A DNA stretch of 64,000 bases from Rhexocercosporidium sp. MPI-PUGE-AT-0058 (lineage: Eukaryota > Ascomycota > Leotiomycetes > Helotiales): the NCBI GenBank assembly GCA_020746875.1, contig JAGTJL010000012.1, positions 1,426,001 through 1,490,000 of the forward strand, read 5' to 3'. This document shows positions 1 to 10,873 of the stretch, in pieces. Numbering within the stretch: position 1 is the first letter of the stretch; each line of letters starts with the position of its first letter. The notes beneath the pieces are model-generated. The model made no database searches. It was not told the origin of the DNA and saw nothing but the letters and a program-made list of their open reading frames with translations. A program made the position numbers and the translations under genes.

Positions 1-668
1 CGAATATGAAGGCCCCAAAACCAGATCCGCCTAGTAAGGTCGTGGGGATTGGGAGCGCGGCTGAGGGAGCGGAGAAGAGTGTTGCGGGGAGGAAGAAGTT
101 TGGTGCTGGGGGGAGCGAGGCGCAGGAGCCGATGAAGGAGGAGGAGAGTGAGGAGGATCAGGATGTGAAAGCGGAGTTTAATAGTATTTTGAAGAAGGCA
201 CCCAGTGAGTATTTCCCTCCCATATTCGACGCCCAAATTTGAGGCGGGTGGCTTGACTTGAACGTGGGACTGTGCTGATAGAATACTATAGTAATCATCT
301 TCTCGAAATCCTACTGCCCGCACTCAGCTCGCGCAAAGAATATCCTTCTCGAGAAATACCTAATCGACCCCAAACCTTACGTCGTAGAACTAGACCAGCA
401 CAAACTCGGCGCGCAACTCCAAGCCAAACTCGCAGATCTCACAGGCAGGAAAACAGTGCCAAATGTGCTTATCAACGGCGTTCCTATAGGAGGCGGTGAT
501 GATGTGGCGGAGTTGGACTCGACGAGTAAACTCGTTGATAAGGTTAGGGATTTGGGTGGGAAGAGGATGCTAGAGGTTAAATTGAGGACGAGTGAGGAGA
601 CGAAGGAGACTGTGAAGGAGAAGGAGAAGGTTGGAGGAGAGAAGGATGAGGGGCATGGATTGAGATGA
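1..668 (+). CDS. Glutaredoxin, Grx6/Grx7-like, 5' end cut by window edge
   Basis: This is a thiol-disulfide oxidoreductase using glutathione. Two exons are visible: 1-204 and 292-668, with a GTGAGT...ATAG intron at 205-291 that joins in frame. Downstream of the splice is a classic thioredoxin-fold glutaredoxin core: beta strand IIIFSK, active site S-Y-C-P-H-S, the cis-proline block KTVPNVLINGVPIGG, then a GGDDV-type glutathione-binding turn. The C-terminal tail is charged (E/K-rich). The first visible ATG is at position 6, but the frame is open to the window edge. Secretory-pathway Grx6/Grx7 enzymes carry an N-terminal membrane anchor that would lie before this point, so I treat the model as 5' partial. 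The acidic linker before the domain fits the Grx6/7 architecture. The active site CPHS lacks the second cysteine, so a monothiol-type mechanism is expected. That the enzyme is secretory is inference. Confidence 0.85.
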
Positions 669-1993
669 TAGTGTACCATTGTGTACGTATTGAGGATATC
701 TTCCTTGTGGAGCGTCTGGCAATGCCAGTTATAGCATTTTTCGGCGCTGGGGATTTCGGCATGGGATGGGATGCAATGGGGAAACATGCACTGCGATGGC
801 GTTGGAATTCGGGTTTGGTGTTGTTTTCCTCTCATTAGTTGATTGGTATTGTGCTTCAGGAGGGGATGCCACAGCCTATACCACCAAGTTGGCCAATAGC
901 GATTGTTTAGTTATTAATGCAGAGAAAGTTTTACAAGGCCCCTTTTAGCTTTCGAAAACCTAGGAACTTCTTTCTCAGTTGTGGGCCAAAAGAGCTTCTC
1001 AGCAAGTGCTTGAAGATATCACGTCCATCGATGTGTGGCCTACGCTACTTTTGAAAACACTTTTGAGGGGCTTGCGGAATGCTTGCTTGTCAGTACAGAG
1101 AATTTCTTAGTACTCGTCATCTTCCATGTCATTTGTACAAATCAATAGTCCAACAAAAGAGAACAAGGGATAGTTTTATAACCAGCACATCATATGATCG
1201 ATCTCTATATCTCGTCTCTCCCATACCATTTAAAGCCGTCGCTTTCTTCCTCTCGCCGCCGTCCCGAAACCTTCATGCTGACGGACATACAAAAGTCTCC
1301 GCGCCGCAACCTTAACACCTCCCTACCACTCCTAGGTACCGTACGCACTAATCCCACCCCCCTCCCCTGGACATCTTCGAAAAAAGCGGTATTCCTCAAT
1401 TCCCATGCCAGCGAAACAGCGGAAAACAAAAAGTCATGAACGTCATCAAGATCTCCGATTCGCCAAGAGCCGCTGACTTCTCTACTACTTACCGAAAGGG
1501 GTTAAGCGACCGCTTTGTCGAGGAGCATGAGATCATGAGCTTAACTTTATCCGTTGCCGGTTTGGGAGAGTTTACTGTTGATCTCTGATCTCTGATCTCT
1601 TGGGGTATATTTTTGTTTCTTTTTTTTCATAGCTTGATGGTCTGGAACGGTGGGGTGGAGACTACGCTGTGAAGCCCGAAGGCCGAAAGACATTCTAGGT
1701 GGATGTGGCGAGCGGCTCTTTTGGGGGGCGTTTGGTCTTTGCTGTGTATGTCTTGGGTGTGGATACTGAATGTGATATCGTCATGTTGTTTGGTTGGGCT
1801 ATGGTCCCGGAGCCGATGGTACGGTGAAATGCTGATCGATCGATCTGCAGTGTGAGCTTATGTAGGTCTGTGGTTTTTCATATATAATATTCTATCCCCG
1901 GCCCTCAGTTTATTATATCAATCTTTCAGTGTAGATCCTCTTATCTTCCTATCCTGCGGCTTATATTCCTTGGTATTTTTGAAGGTCAACAAG
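669..1993. other. Intergenic, glutaredoxin 3' side to MFS 5' side
   Basis: No ORF with coding character is seen. It holds a GGGAT-rich patch at about 763-781, a short triple GATCTCT repeat at about 1578-1598, and the presumed promoter of the downstream transporter with pyrimidine-rich stretches and a TATA-like ATATAATATT at about 1881-1890. Confidence 0.5.
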
Positions 1994-3861
1994 ATGATAG
2001 AACTCGTGCGAGATACTGCCTTTGGGCATACGCTCCGTTTCGTTACAAGTAGAAAGGTCATGACGTTCGCTGAGGAGCGTGATCAGTCGCTTTGGAAACG
2101 ATATATTGATGAGGAAAAGAGTGGGAGGATGGCGCATCATGGCCATACAGGGGAGGAAGAGAGAGAAACGAAGGAAGAAGAGGACTCTGAGAGTCCTGAG
2201 AGAGGAAATGGACAGAAGGCGGAGGGGAATGGGGATATGAATGCAACAGGTCAGGAGCAGTCAACGATGCATAATGGTGGAGTCTTGACAGGGAATAGGA
2301 ATATGAGGAGTAGCTCCGAGACGAGGCTTGGGAGTGCGGATCATGGACAGCGGAGGAATGAGATCAGTGGTGTGCCTGTTGATCCGGAGAAGGGGAGAGA
2401 TGTTTCGGTTGTTACGTGGTATGGTGATAATGATCCAGAGGTATGTCATTTCATCAGTTTCACAATGGGGTTTGACTGACTTTCTGACAGAACCCGTTGA
2501 ACTGGTCAACACCCAAGAAGTTTTTCGTGACTGGCATGATCTGTCTCCTGACATTTTCCGTCTACATCGGATCAGCCATATACTCAGCAGGAACACAAGA
2601 AATCACGATGGTCTTTGGTGTCAGTCGAGTTGCGGCGACTCTGGGTCTCTCTCTGTTTGTTGCTGGCTATGGTCTTGGGCCAATGATATGGGCTCCCATG
2701 TCTGAGATTCCCCAGATTGGACGGAACCCCATCTATATCGGCACTTTGGTCGTTTTCGTCTTCTTCCAGTTCGCCGTCATCTACGCGAAGAACTTTGGCA
2801 TGCTTCTTGCTTTCCGGTTCCTGACTGGATTCTTCGGCTCGCCTGTCCTTGCTACTGGAGGTGCTTCTTTGGCGGATATGTATCGACCAGCGAAACGAGC
2901 ATATGCGATAGGAATCTGGGGCCTGGCTGCGATTTGCGGTCCTGTCTTGGGACCACTCATCGGAGGATTTGCAGCTCAGCATAAAGGCTGGCAATGGCCG
3001 ATCTGGGAACTATTGTGGCTGTCTGGCTTCGCCCTGATCGTGCTGACTGTCTGTCTGCCTGAGACGAGCTCCGCAAATATCCTCTACAGACGTAGTCGCC
3101 GCCTTCGCAAGCTCACAGGCCGAACAGACCTCAAATGCGAGCCCGAGATAGCCGGCGAGCAGATGGGCATTAAAGATATCGCCATGATGACACTCATCCG
3201 TCCATTCTCCCTCACCTTCACCGAACCGATCCTCTTCCTCCTAAATCTCTACATCGCACTCATCTATGGTCTCCTTTACATCTGGTTCGAATCATTCGCC
3301 ATCGTCTTCATCGAGATATACCACTTTAACCTCGGCCTCGAAGGCCTCTCCTTCGTCGGAATCCTCGTCGGTGGATTCGTCGTCGTCGGTCCCTTCTTCG
3401 CATACCTTTACTACATCCAAGAGCCCCAGTTCAACGAGAACGGCGAGCTCAAGCCGGAGAAGCGCCTCCCTCCCGCCTTTGTAGGCGCATTTTGTATCCC
3501 CATTTGCCTCTTCTGGTTCGGATGGACAGCAAATAAGTCCGTCCACTGGATCGTCCCTATCATAGGCTCCTCCTTCTTCACCATCGGCGCATTCTGCCTC
3601 TTCAACTCAGTGCTCAACTATCTCGGCGATGCGTACCCGGAGTACGCGGCGTCTGTGCTGGCTGGTAATGATTTCTTCAGATCAAGTTTTGGGGCGGGGT
3701 TCCCGCTGTTTGCGACGGCGATGTATAATAAGTTGGGTGTGGGGGGTGCGAGTTCGTTGCTGGGTGGTTTGTCGATTGTCTTTATTCCGATTCCGTTTGT
3801 TCTGTATAAATATGGAGAGAGAATTCGGAAAGCGAGTAAGAGAGCGAGACATGATTTGTAG
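1994..3861 (+). CDS. MFS multidrug transporter, DHA1 (Flr1/benomyl-resistance type)
   Basis: This is a proton-coupled drug efflux pump of the plasma membrane, predicted at 605 aa. Exon 1 is 1994-2440 and exon 2 is 2491-3861; the 50-nt intron is GTATGT...ACAG and keeps the frame. I chose the ATG at 1994 because the start MIELVRDTAFGH is characteristic of this subfamily. Residues 1-149 are a long hydrophilic cytosolic head rich in E, G and S. The NPxNW motif at 150-154 precedes TM1, and the DHA1 loop motif with PMSEIPQIGRNPIY lies near 218-231. About twelve hydrophobic segments follow, split by a charged central loop around residues 350-370. The C-terminus is basic. Flr1/Mfs1-type relatives export benzimidazoles, azoles and other toxicants, but the substrate here is unknown. 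It faces the same way as the glutaredoxin with 1.3 kb between. Confidence 0.9.
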
Positions 3862-4737
3862 ATGGTTGGGTGTATGAGTTTAGAATAGGGAATAACAGTG
3901 ATATAATGGAGATGGAAAAGACTTAGAGTTGCGAGGCGTTGGGGGTTGAGTATTTGTTTTGAAACCTGTAATAATTCTTAGTGGTATAGATTCCACAATG
4001 TTGATATTTTGGACAAGGATGTTGTCCCGACTTGGAAGTCAATTGTAGCATTCGCACTCGAAAGTACGAGTCAAGTCAAAGTGATTTCTTGCTTCTCGCT
4101 AGAAGCCTTGGAGTTGAAACGAGTCAGGAGCAGTTGGGTCTTGAATCTATGTTTTGACAACCCAGTTAATCTTGAAACGTGTATTTTGGAAATTTGAAAG
4201 TTCGTTTATTACATCTAGACATTCTCCAGATTTGAAAGTCGATTGCGAAATTTACACACTCGACCGCATGAGTCAAGTGACAGTGATTTCATCCTTCTCG
4301 CGGATTGGATCAACCTTGCAAGGTACTCTCGCGGATACAATGAACCTTGATGGCTCCTTCCACAACCCCGCAAGGCTATCACACCATCAGCCTCGCCTTC
4401 CCTTCCTCTCCCATTCACGACAACCACAAAATGCTCGGAGTGGACCTCGATGGCTCCTACTCATTCAGAAATACCTTGTGGGGTGAGGAGAGTTATTAAA
4501 GCCAAGTCTTGCCCGCCTTCTTGTCTTCTCTTCAACATGTTCATTTGCTTTGCTTCTTACCCCCACCACCATTCATCAGTCCACTATCGCTTCAACTGAT
4601 ATCTTTTAAATTCATCTACATCCTTTGGTGTTAACATTACATTCTTTACGAAGTGAGTGGTTCTCTTAGTCTCTTAACAGCTTTGACGTGTTGTTAATAG
4701 TTCGTAGAACCACGCAAGCCACACTCTCGCTGCGACG
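3862..4737. other. Intergenic with an imperfect direct repeat
   Basis: No gene is seen. It contains two related 70-bp segments (separate entry). The last 250 bases are pyrimidine-rich (CTTCTC, CCACCACC) and look like the promoter and 5' leader of the downstream gene. Confidence 0.5.
4030..4301. repeat. Imperfect direct repeat, two ~70-bp copies
   Basis: Copy A spans about 4030-4099 and copy B about 4230-4301. Shared blocks in the same order include TTGRAAGTC, ATTG, CACTCGA, GAGTCAAGT, AGTGATTTC and CTTCTCGC. Identity is roughly two-thirds by eye. The unit encodes nothing obvious. It may be an old local duplication of regulatory sequence. Confidence 0.55.
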
Positions 4738-5973
4738 ATGGGTTCCAACTTACTCCAGAGCAATGGAGGTATTGGATTAATACCAGAGATCTGCCTTCAG
4801 ATTGCCGGAGAAGCGATCGATTCCGATCCAAAGTCCGCAGGATTACTTTTACGCCTCTCAAAAGCAAGTGTCCTGGCCCTACCAACGATCCAGAAAATCT
4901 GCTAACGATTGCAGGACTTCAACTCCCTCCTATCAAACTACGAGCGTTCACAATCGATAAGTATACGAGAAGTCAACAAGTATGAGTTTTCCTATGTCAA
5001 CGCAGATCAAGATAGGATTTTATCTTCGCGGATGCCGCCAGGAGATATCGTTGTTTCCATCCTTTCATACCCTTGGGTCGACGAGCTGCATCATCGGCGG
5101 CGGACAATCGAGTTCTTGATCGAGCATGAGATCACAGACATGGTGGATGCTACGAATAGAGCGGGTTGGCCATCACTGGATATGCCTAAGGATGAGCTGT
5201 CGAAACGCTTAGCGATGTTCAAGAGAGCAGCTTTTCTTCTTCTTTACCAATTGGCGGATTGTACTGTTAGTGGGCCTGCAATTAGTGTTTACGTGATGTT
5301 GGCTGATTATTCACAGACTGGACTTATTGAAACACCTGCTATCCGTACCCGACAATCCGAATTCCTTGAGAGTCTTTCCCCTGATGATTTGGCGAGTCTG
5401 GGTGTGATTGTTGAGGTCATGGGACACGGCTTTTTCACTATGACCAAGAATGCGATTCATGACTCCGGACTCCTCAGCAACGTAGTAAGCAAGTTCCTAA
5501 AATCTAGCAGCCTTACATTAGTTCCAAGCCTCGTCGCTTTGAAATCCCTCCTCTTCGTAGAAATTTGTCAGGCGTGCGGTAGCTGACGGTTGTAGGCCAT
5601 GCCGCCTTCAAGTGCATCCCACCTGTATACACCCGACACGACGCCAGTAGAAGATTTATGGAATGACAATTGGATTCGGGAGTGTATGTGCGTATTTGAA
5701 GATCTTATTCAGAAGTATGGGCCCGCCTTTGCCTATGCATATATAGAGGGGTCGAATGACCGCCTGAGACGTCCGGACTTGTGGGCCCGATCAAAGCTAC
5801 AGACTGGACTGGACAATATGAACGCGTACGAGATGGGATATACTATGTCTTACGCGAGTTTGCAGAGTGTAGTCTGGCGGGTGTTCTGCAAGAAGACGGA
5901 ATGCAGCATGCATGATAGCTGGAACGTTGCCCGAGAGCGTGTCGAGACCCAGATGGAGGGGTACAAAGTCTGA
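4738..5973 (+). CDS. Unrecognised 357-aa fungal protein (three exons)
   Basis: I do not recognise a domain. The exons are 4738-4863, 4915-5484 and 5596-5973. Intron 1 (4864-4914) closes the frame only if it starts with GC (A|GCAAGT) and ends TTGCAG; using the nearby GT shifts into an early stop. Intron 2 (5485-5595) is GTAAGC...TGTAG. The N-terminus LIPEICLQIAGEAIDSDP followed by LLLRLSKDFN resembles the short leucine-rich opening helix of F-box-like fungal proteins, but the match is weak. The rest is mostly helical and soluble, with no signal peptide or membrane span. The C-terminal exon contains W, Y and C residues and the segment RVFCKKTECSMHDSW. It lies alone between long intergenic stretches. 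A lineage-specific hypothetical is the safest call. Confidence 0.75.
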
Positions 5974-7205
5974 TGTGTTATTGAGGAGGTGTAGATGAGA
6001 AGCATGAATGATGACTGCATAGCGTAGAGTGTTGCGACTACTTGGGCTCTTGGCTATCAGGTGCCAGGTTAGCAGTGAAACGAGGAATTATTGACTATGT
6101 AGAGAATGTACCTCTTCTGTACCATGTCTATTGACATTGACTCAGTCCTTACCCTTAAATGACTCGGCTCGCATCTGTTCATGTTGGATGCGACAACTTT
6201 ACGTTCAATTAATCTAATGACGGAGCGTTGAGAAAGTAACTTAGCTTATGTCTCGCTTAGCGACTGTACCTACTCGATTTTTTCTTTGTAAAGTTCTGGT
6301 TTGCTTAGAGTTGCAATGTTGCTTATATGTGAAGTGTAATGCATTAGATAGTGCTTATAAGATGTTACAATCATGACCGTGATTACCATTTCTGAGACTA
6401 TTACCTAACTCTTCCAAAATATCAAAAAGTAGCTTTTGTGTCAGTCTAGCTTTAAACAGAAGACGGAGGAGCCAATGCCGCTACAAAAATAAGAAACGAA
6501 GTGATGCCAGTACTGTCATGACCTCTCGCCAAATGAGGAAGCAGGCAAGGAACCAAGCCAGTATTTGAGAGTTCTCCTGAATGTGCGATATGCTTCCAAA
6601 AAAAGGTGATGAAATTTAACACCATCATTGAACTACAATGTTATTCGCTTAAATAACAGAAGATAAACAAAACGGACTTAAACAGATCAGCGTTAAATTC
6701 GTCTCCACTTCCTGATGCGTACGGTCCAGAGAAGGCTATCTCTGGCCAGCTCGGTTTTATTTCAACCTTACCTCGGCACCCTTCGTTTTCTTCTGTGAAA
6801 TCCAGGCGATCTAGCGTACTCTTCTTGCGAGAACGCCCCCACCATCCCCATCCCCCAACCCACGCATGAAGGGCCATATGTGGCATATACCATAGGAGTA
6901 AAGAAGCAAGTTCCTAGACCAGGGCGGAAATATCTGCGCAGATGATACGATAGGGGGAAAGTGGAGATTGGATACGATCACTTGAGCATGTCTTTGGGGG
7001 AGAATTCTGAGACACTATGGTATTCACGTGCAGAGATGGGAACTGGGGATCTATTGCGCTGATTGCGCGACCTGGAGGGTTTTGCGCAAGACTGTGATTG
7101 AATTGAAGTACAGATATGAGTTCTTCCTACAAGTCAGCACACGCAGTCTAGTCTGCGAGCCTCAAATAACGTTATTGAAACGTCGTCTAGAGGAAAGGCT
7201 CTGTC
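5974..7205. other. Intergenic between convergent unknown genes
   Basis: This 1.2-kb stretch separates the 3' ends of the genes at 4738-5973 (plus) and 7206-8427 (minus). It is AT-richer than the flanks. I see no ORF, RNA gene or repeat. Confidence 0.5.
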
Positions 7206-8427
7206 CTACCAGAGCCGAGAGACCAAGTCTCTGAACTCCAACTTACCATCTCTGCCTAACGCCTTCTGGAAGAGCAACCGCATCTTTAGCTGATGCTCCG
7301 GCCAGTGCCAGAAAATCCCGCTGCAGAGGTGATAGATGACAAGGCGTTTCAAGTTCAAGCAACTCATCGCTTTAGCCCCTCTCATAATTCTTCTGTTATA
7401 TTCATTCTCGCTCAGTAGACCAGAAATTCGCGGGCTGAATGAGTAATGCTGAAGATCCAGAACTAGCGTCTCGAGCTTCGTGAACTTCTTCCAATCGACT
7501 TTGAGGGGCCAATCCCAGTCCGGCCGAATTTGCGCTGAATTTTGCACATTACCTGAGGTGAATACTATATGCCGAATTTCGTAGCGGTAGTCGTTTACGT
7601 CCTGGGGTTGGGGAATTTCGCGACCTGCGTCCACCCTGATTATTTCGTCAGTGTGTTATTTCTTCGCGGCGATTTTGAATCAATGATCTTTAAAAGAGGA
7701 CAAACTCCTAGACTCTAGCTTATAGAAGAAGGAGGATTTTTGAGGTAAAATGAGCATACCGGTCGGGCTGATCAACAAAATCGAGGAGACGGTTTGCTTG
7801 GACATCCCGAAACTCCACGCCGTACTTCTCTTCAAATTTCTTGAAGACTTTCCGGGGAAGTGGGACAAGGACAGGTGTTTGACCTGGGACTAGCGTGCGC
7901 CAGATTTGCAGCGGTATTACGAGAGGTTGGCTTTCAAATACAAAGGTATGGTTTCGGAAGAACATCATATGGCCCTCGTCGTGGATGAAGGTGTTCAACC
8001 TCGTGAGGGCGGGACACGGAATGACAGTCCGTTTGTGCTCACAAACGTCGATGTGTGAGCCTTTTGGGCAGGTCCAGTGATCCAAACAGTGACCGAATAT
8101 GTTTTCCAGGCAGGGCCGCTGAGGAACAATCATTCGCTTCACCACCTCACTGTGAAGTTCATCGGGCAGTAACAAAAGCAGCTCAATTAAGTTTGAATTC
8201 TGAGGATCCTTATGTGGGCTCGGACATTGAGGACAGCTGTGCGGTACAGGCTGTGGCTGCTCACTCATACTTGGAGGACTGTTCGGATTATTTCTTAGAA
8301 TTGGTGGTTGAGACCCGGGTTCTGTACTTGAAGATGTCTTGGACTCGGACAGACTTGAACTTGAGTAACAGATATAACAATGGGCAACGTATTCGGCGAT
8401 GAAGATAGCGTGGATAATAAAGCTCAT
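7206..8427 (-). CDS. Unrecognised fungal protein, F-box/2EXR-like character
   Basis: Two exons on the minus strand, 8427-7760 and 7635-7206. The intron at 7636-7759 is GTATGC...ATCAG and the split codon CG|G (Arg) restores the frame, giving about 365 aa. The first ATG is at 8427. It would place a short hydrophobic stretch (MSFIIHAIFIAEYVAHCY) at the N-terminus; a later in-frame ATG before SEQPQPVPHSC would give a soluble protein, so the start is uncertain. The middle has LNTFIHDEGHMMFFRNHTF. This resembles the pattern of a conserved leucine/asparagine, then E, then FYxxNxF seen in fungal 2EXR and F-box-like families. Cysteines are frequent between residues 55 and 125. No catalytic motif is visible. 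The function is unknown. Confidence 0.65.
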
Positions 8428-9028
8428 GAGTTTGATTATGATACGAAATGAACATGAAAAAGTCAATTACAGAGTTCTTGAAAGACTCTGCCAGTCACTA
8501 GCTAGGCTAGCCGTGAGGAAAGAGCCACCTAAGTCCAAGTAGAAGACCAAGAAGAAACATTCGAGTACGTGTACTATACGACAAAAGAGTGGACGTGGAA
8601 GGAGAAATACAATGGAAGTAAATCTCTTGATTGACGTGGTGATATGACATTATTAAGCATTTTGAGATGGGGATGAGATAACTGAGTAGAGAAAAGGAGA
8701 GTGTTGAATTGACCAAAGGGGGCTAGTGGCTTGGCATGAGCTTGCCAATCCCAGATCAGTAGCGTGGTTCGAAAGTTCACGGTCCTCAAGACTGACGCGC
8801 CGCAAAGCAGAAGTTCCATACGAACATCTCCAGACGAACCTCCAACAGCCAAACCATTTGGAAGCATCATTTTGTTTGCGCAAAGCTTGCCTAAGATTGC
8901 GCGTCTTGTCAGTCTTCTCGGCGGACCTCCTCAAGCGTTGCGCCTCGAACATATTTGATCCGCGCATTGCACCTCCCTTCTCACAAGTCAACTTTGGATC
9001 GGGAATGTTTTGAGCCTCCCGAATCAAA
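8428..9028. promoter_or_regulatory. Divergent intergenic region upstream of SFH1
   Basis: 600 bp lie between the 5' ends of the minus-strand unknown gene and the SFH1 gene, so both promoters must be here. I see no canonical TATA box or clear factor site. The bases before the SFH1 ATG (AATCAAAATGG) give a good fungal start context. Confidence 0.45.
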
Positions 9029-10873
9029 ATGGCATCCGAAAATCCACCCAATCCTCCTCAGTCCTTCATCTCCAGTTATGCTCCGCGATTGCGCACCTAC
9101 GCCAATGCCCTCCTCACCCCGGTGATCCAACCTGTGACAGCTCTCGCGGCACCTTCAGCAAGAACAACTAAGAGAGGGACGACTGCGATCAACTATGCAG
9201 AAGATGGCTACGACTACGACGATGATGACGATGATGACAGTAGGAGAAGGCCCACAGGATTGAGGAGTATAAGAAGAGAGGATCCATCACAGGCGAAGCT
9301 AGATCTCAGTGACAAGGTAGGAAAAGAAGCAACAGCACCAGTCGAGGTTCAAGGAATATGGAGGGATTGGATGGGAAAGACGAGGAACGCGAAGTCCGAT
9401 CTGCAGAATTACGCTCAAGCGGCCTTACCCTTGACCTTGATTCCCATCCGAATCGATCTCGACATTCCGGCTTTCACTCCTCCTGCTCCTCTCCCAGCTC
9501 CTATCGGCGCTCCGTACGGCAAGATTGATACCTCGCTGCCAATATACAGACAACAAGAGACGACCGTACCGTATCGCCTGAAGGATGTTTTCCTGTGGAA
9601 TTTACATGAGACTTTGATCACTACAGACCAATTTGCCCAGTGTATGGTACAGGACCTTGATCTTCCAAATCGGGCTGCTATGGCGGCTGAGATTGGCAAA
9701 CAAATTCGTACGCAGCTCGAGGAATATGCTGGTGTTGCTCTTCATCCTCTCTTCTATTCATCACAAACCGAGACCGAGACCGGAGTTGTTACAACCATGA
9801 AGCCAATTCTGGTCTCACGGGATGCATCGGGAACACCTGCGAGCGGAAACGCTACGCCTTTGCAAAACGGCAATGGTCACTTGAACGGTGTGTCCACGCC
9901 GACGATAACTACGGAGACTAAGGTCCTCGCAGATGGAATTACGGCTTCCGCGACTGAGATTGGACCTGGATCTGACGACTTCAACCCAGATGATACCTAC
10001 CGTTGCATCATCAATCTAAATATCAATCTCTCAAACTACCTCTACACGGACAAGTTTGAGTGGTCTCTCTTACATCCTCCTGGAACTGCCGAGATCTTCG
10101 CGAAGCAAACCTGTGCTGACCTCGGCCTTCCTGCAGAATGGATTCCAGCCATGGCCCATGCGATCTACGAAGCTGCATTGCGAGTCAAGAAAGATGCATG
10201 CGAGAGTGGTGGCCTTATTGGTGGAATTGCTGGTGAAATACCCAACGATGCAGCGCACGGTGCTGAGGCTGGCTGGAGATACGATCACGAGCATCTCGCG
10301 GATGAATGGGAGCCAAAGATTGAGCAACTGTCCAAGGAGGAGATCGAGAAACGTGAAGGAGATAGAGAGAGGCAGATCAGGAGAGTACGTCGTGAAACCG
10401 CTAGGTTCTCGTCGAACGCCATGCTGGTTGGAGGGACACCTCAAGCCGAAAACAAAGGCTACTTTGATGCAGACCCAGGAGAGGAGCGAATGGGTAGGGG
10501 TGAGAGAAGCAAGAAAAAGCGCAGATTCAGGAGTTTGAGTCCACTCGGGAGATCTGGAACTCCTGGAGGAAGAGGTACACCTGATGTTGGAGGGGTACCT
10601 GCTTACGGCGGAGGTGGGTCCCTCACAGAGTACGAGCGATCGATGTGGAGATGCAAGCATTGTCAAATCTGGGGTAGCTCGGTCTGGGCTGTCAGAGATG
10701 GTCCACATGGGCCGAAGGTCAGAATATTTATCTCTGCTTTAATATATTAACTGCTAACTTGTTCTCAGACACTCTGCAACAATTGTGCCTACATCTACGA
10801 GCGAGATCGCAAGCTTCCAAAGTGGGCGAAGGACTTGCACAGAACCGATTTGTCTACTGCTCAATACCGGTAA
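9029..10873 (+). CDS. SFH1: SNF5/SFH1-family chromatin remodelling subunit with GATA-type finger
   Basis: This is a core subunit of an RSC or SWI/SNF nucleosome remodeller, acting in the nucleus. It is predicted at 597 aa from exons 9029-10717 and 10769-10873. The 51-nt intron is GTCAGA...CTCAG with CTAAC upstream of the acceptor. An acidic run (YDYDDDDDDD) lies near residues 65-75. The SNF5 domain has two repeats. The first is near 180-245 and contains YRLKDVFLWNLHETL; the second is near 322-390 and contains INLNINLSNYLYTDKFEWSL. The C-terminus has a zinc finger with C542-x2-C545-x20-C566-x2-C569 (CKHC...CNNC), the GATA pattern, and the intron falls inside this finger. SNF5 plus a GATA finger is the usual architecture of one filamentous-fungal paralogue. 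SFH1 versus SNF5 naming is an inference from length and layout. Confidence 0.92.

Noticed and set aside
10070..10708. 212-codon minus-strand ORF
   Set aside because: Antisense to the SFH1/SNF5 coding exon, with no domain of its own.
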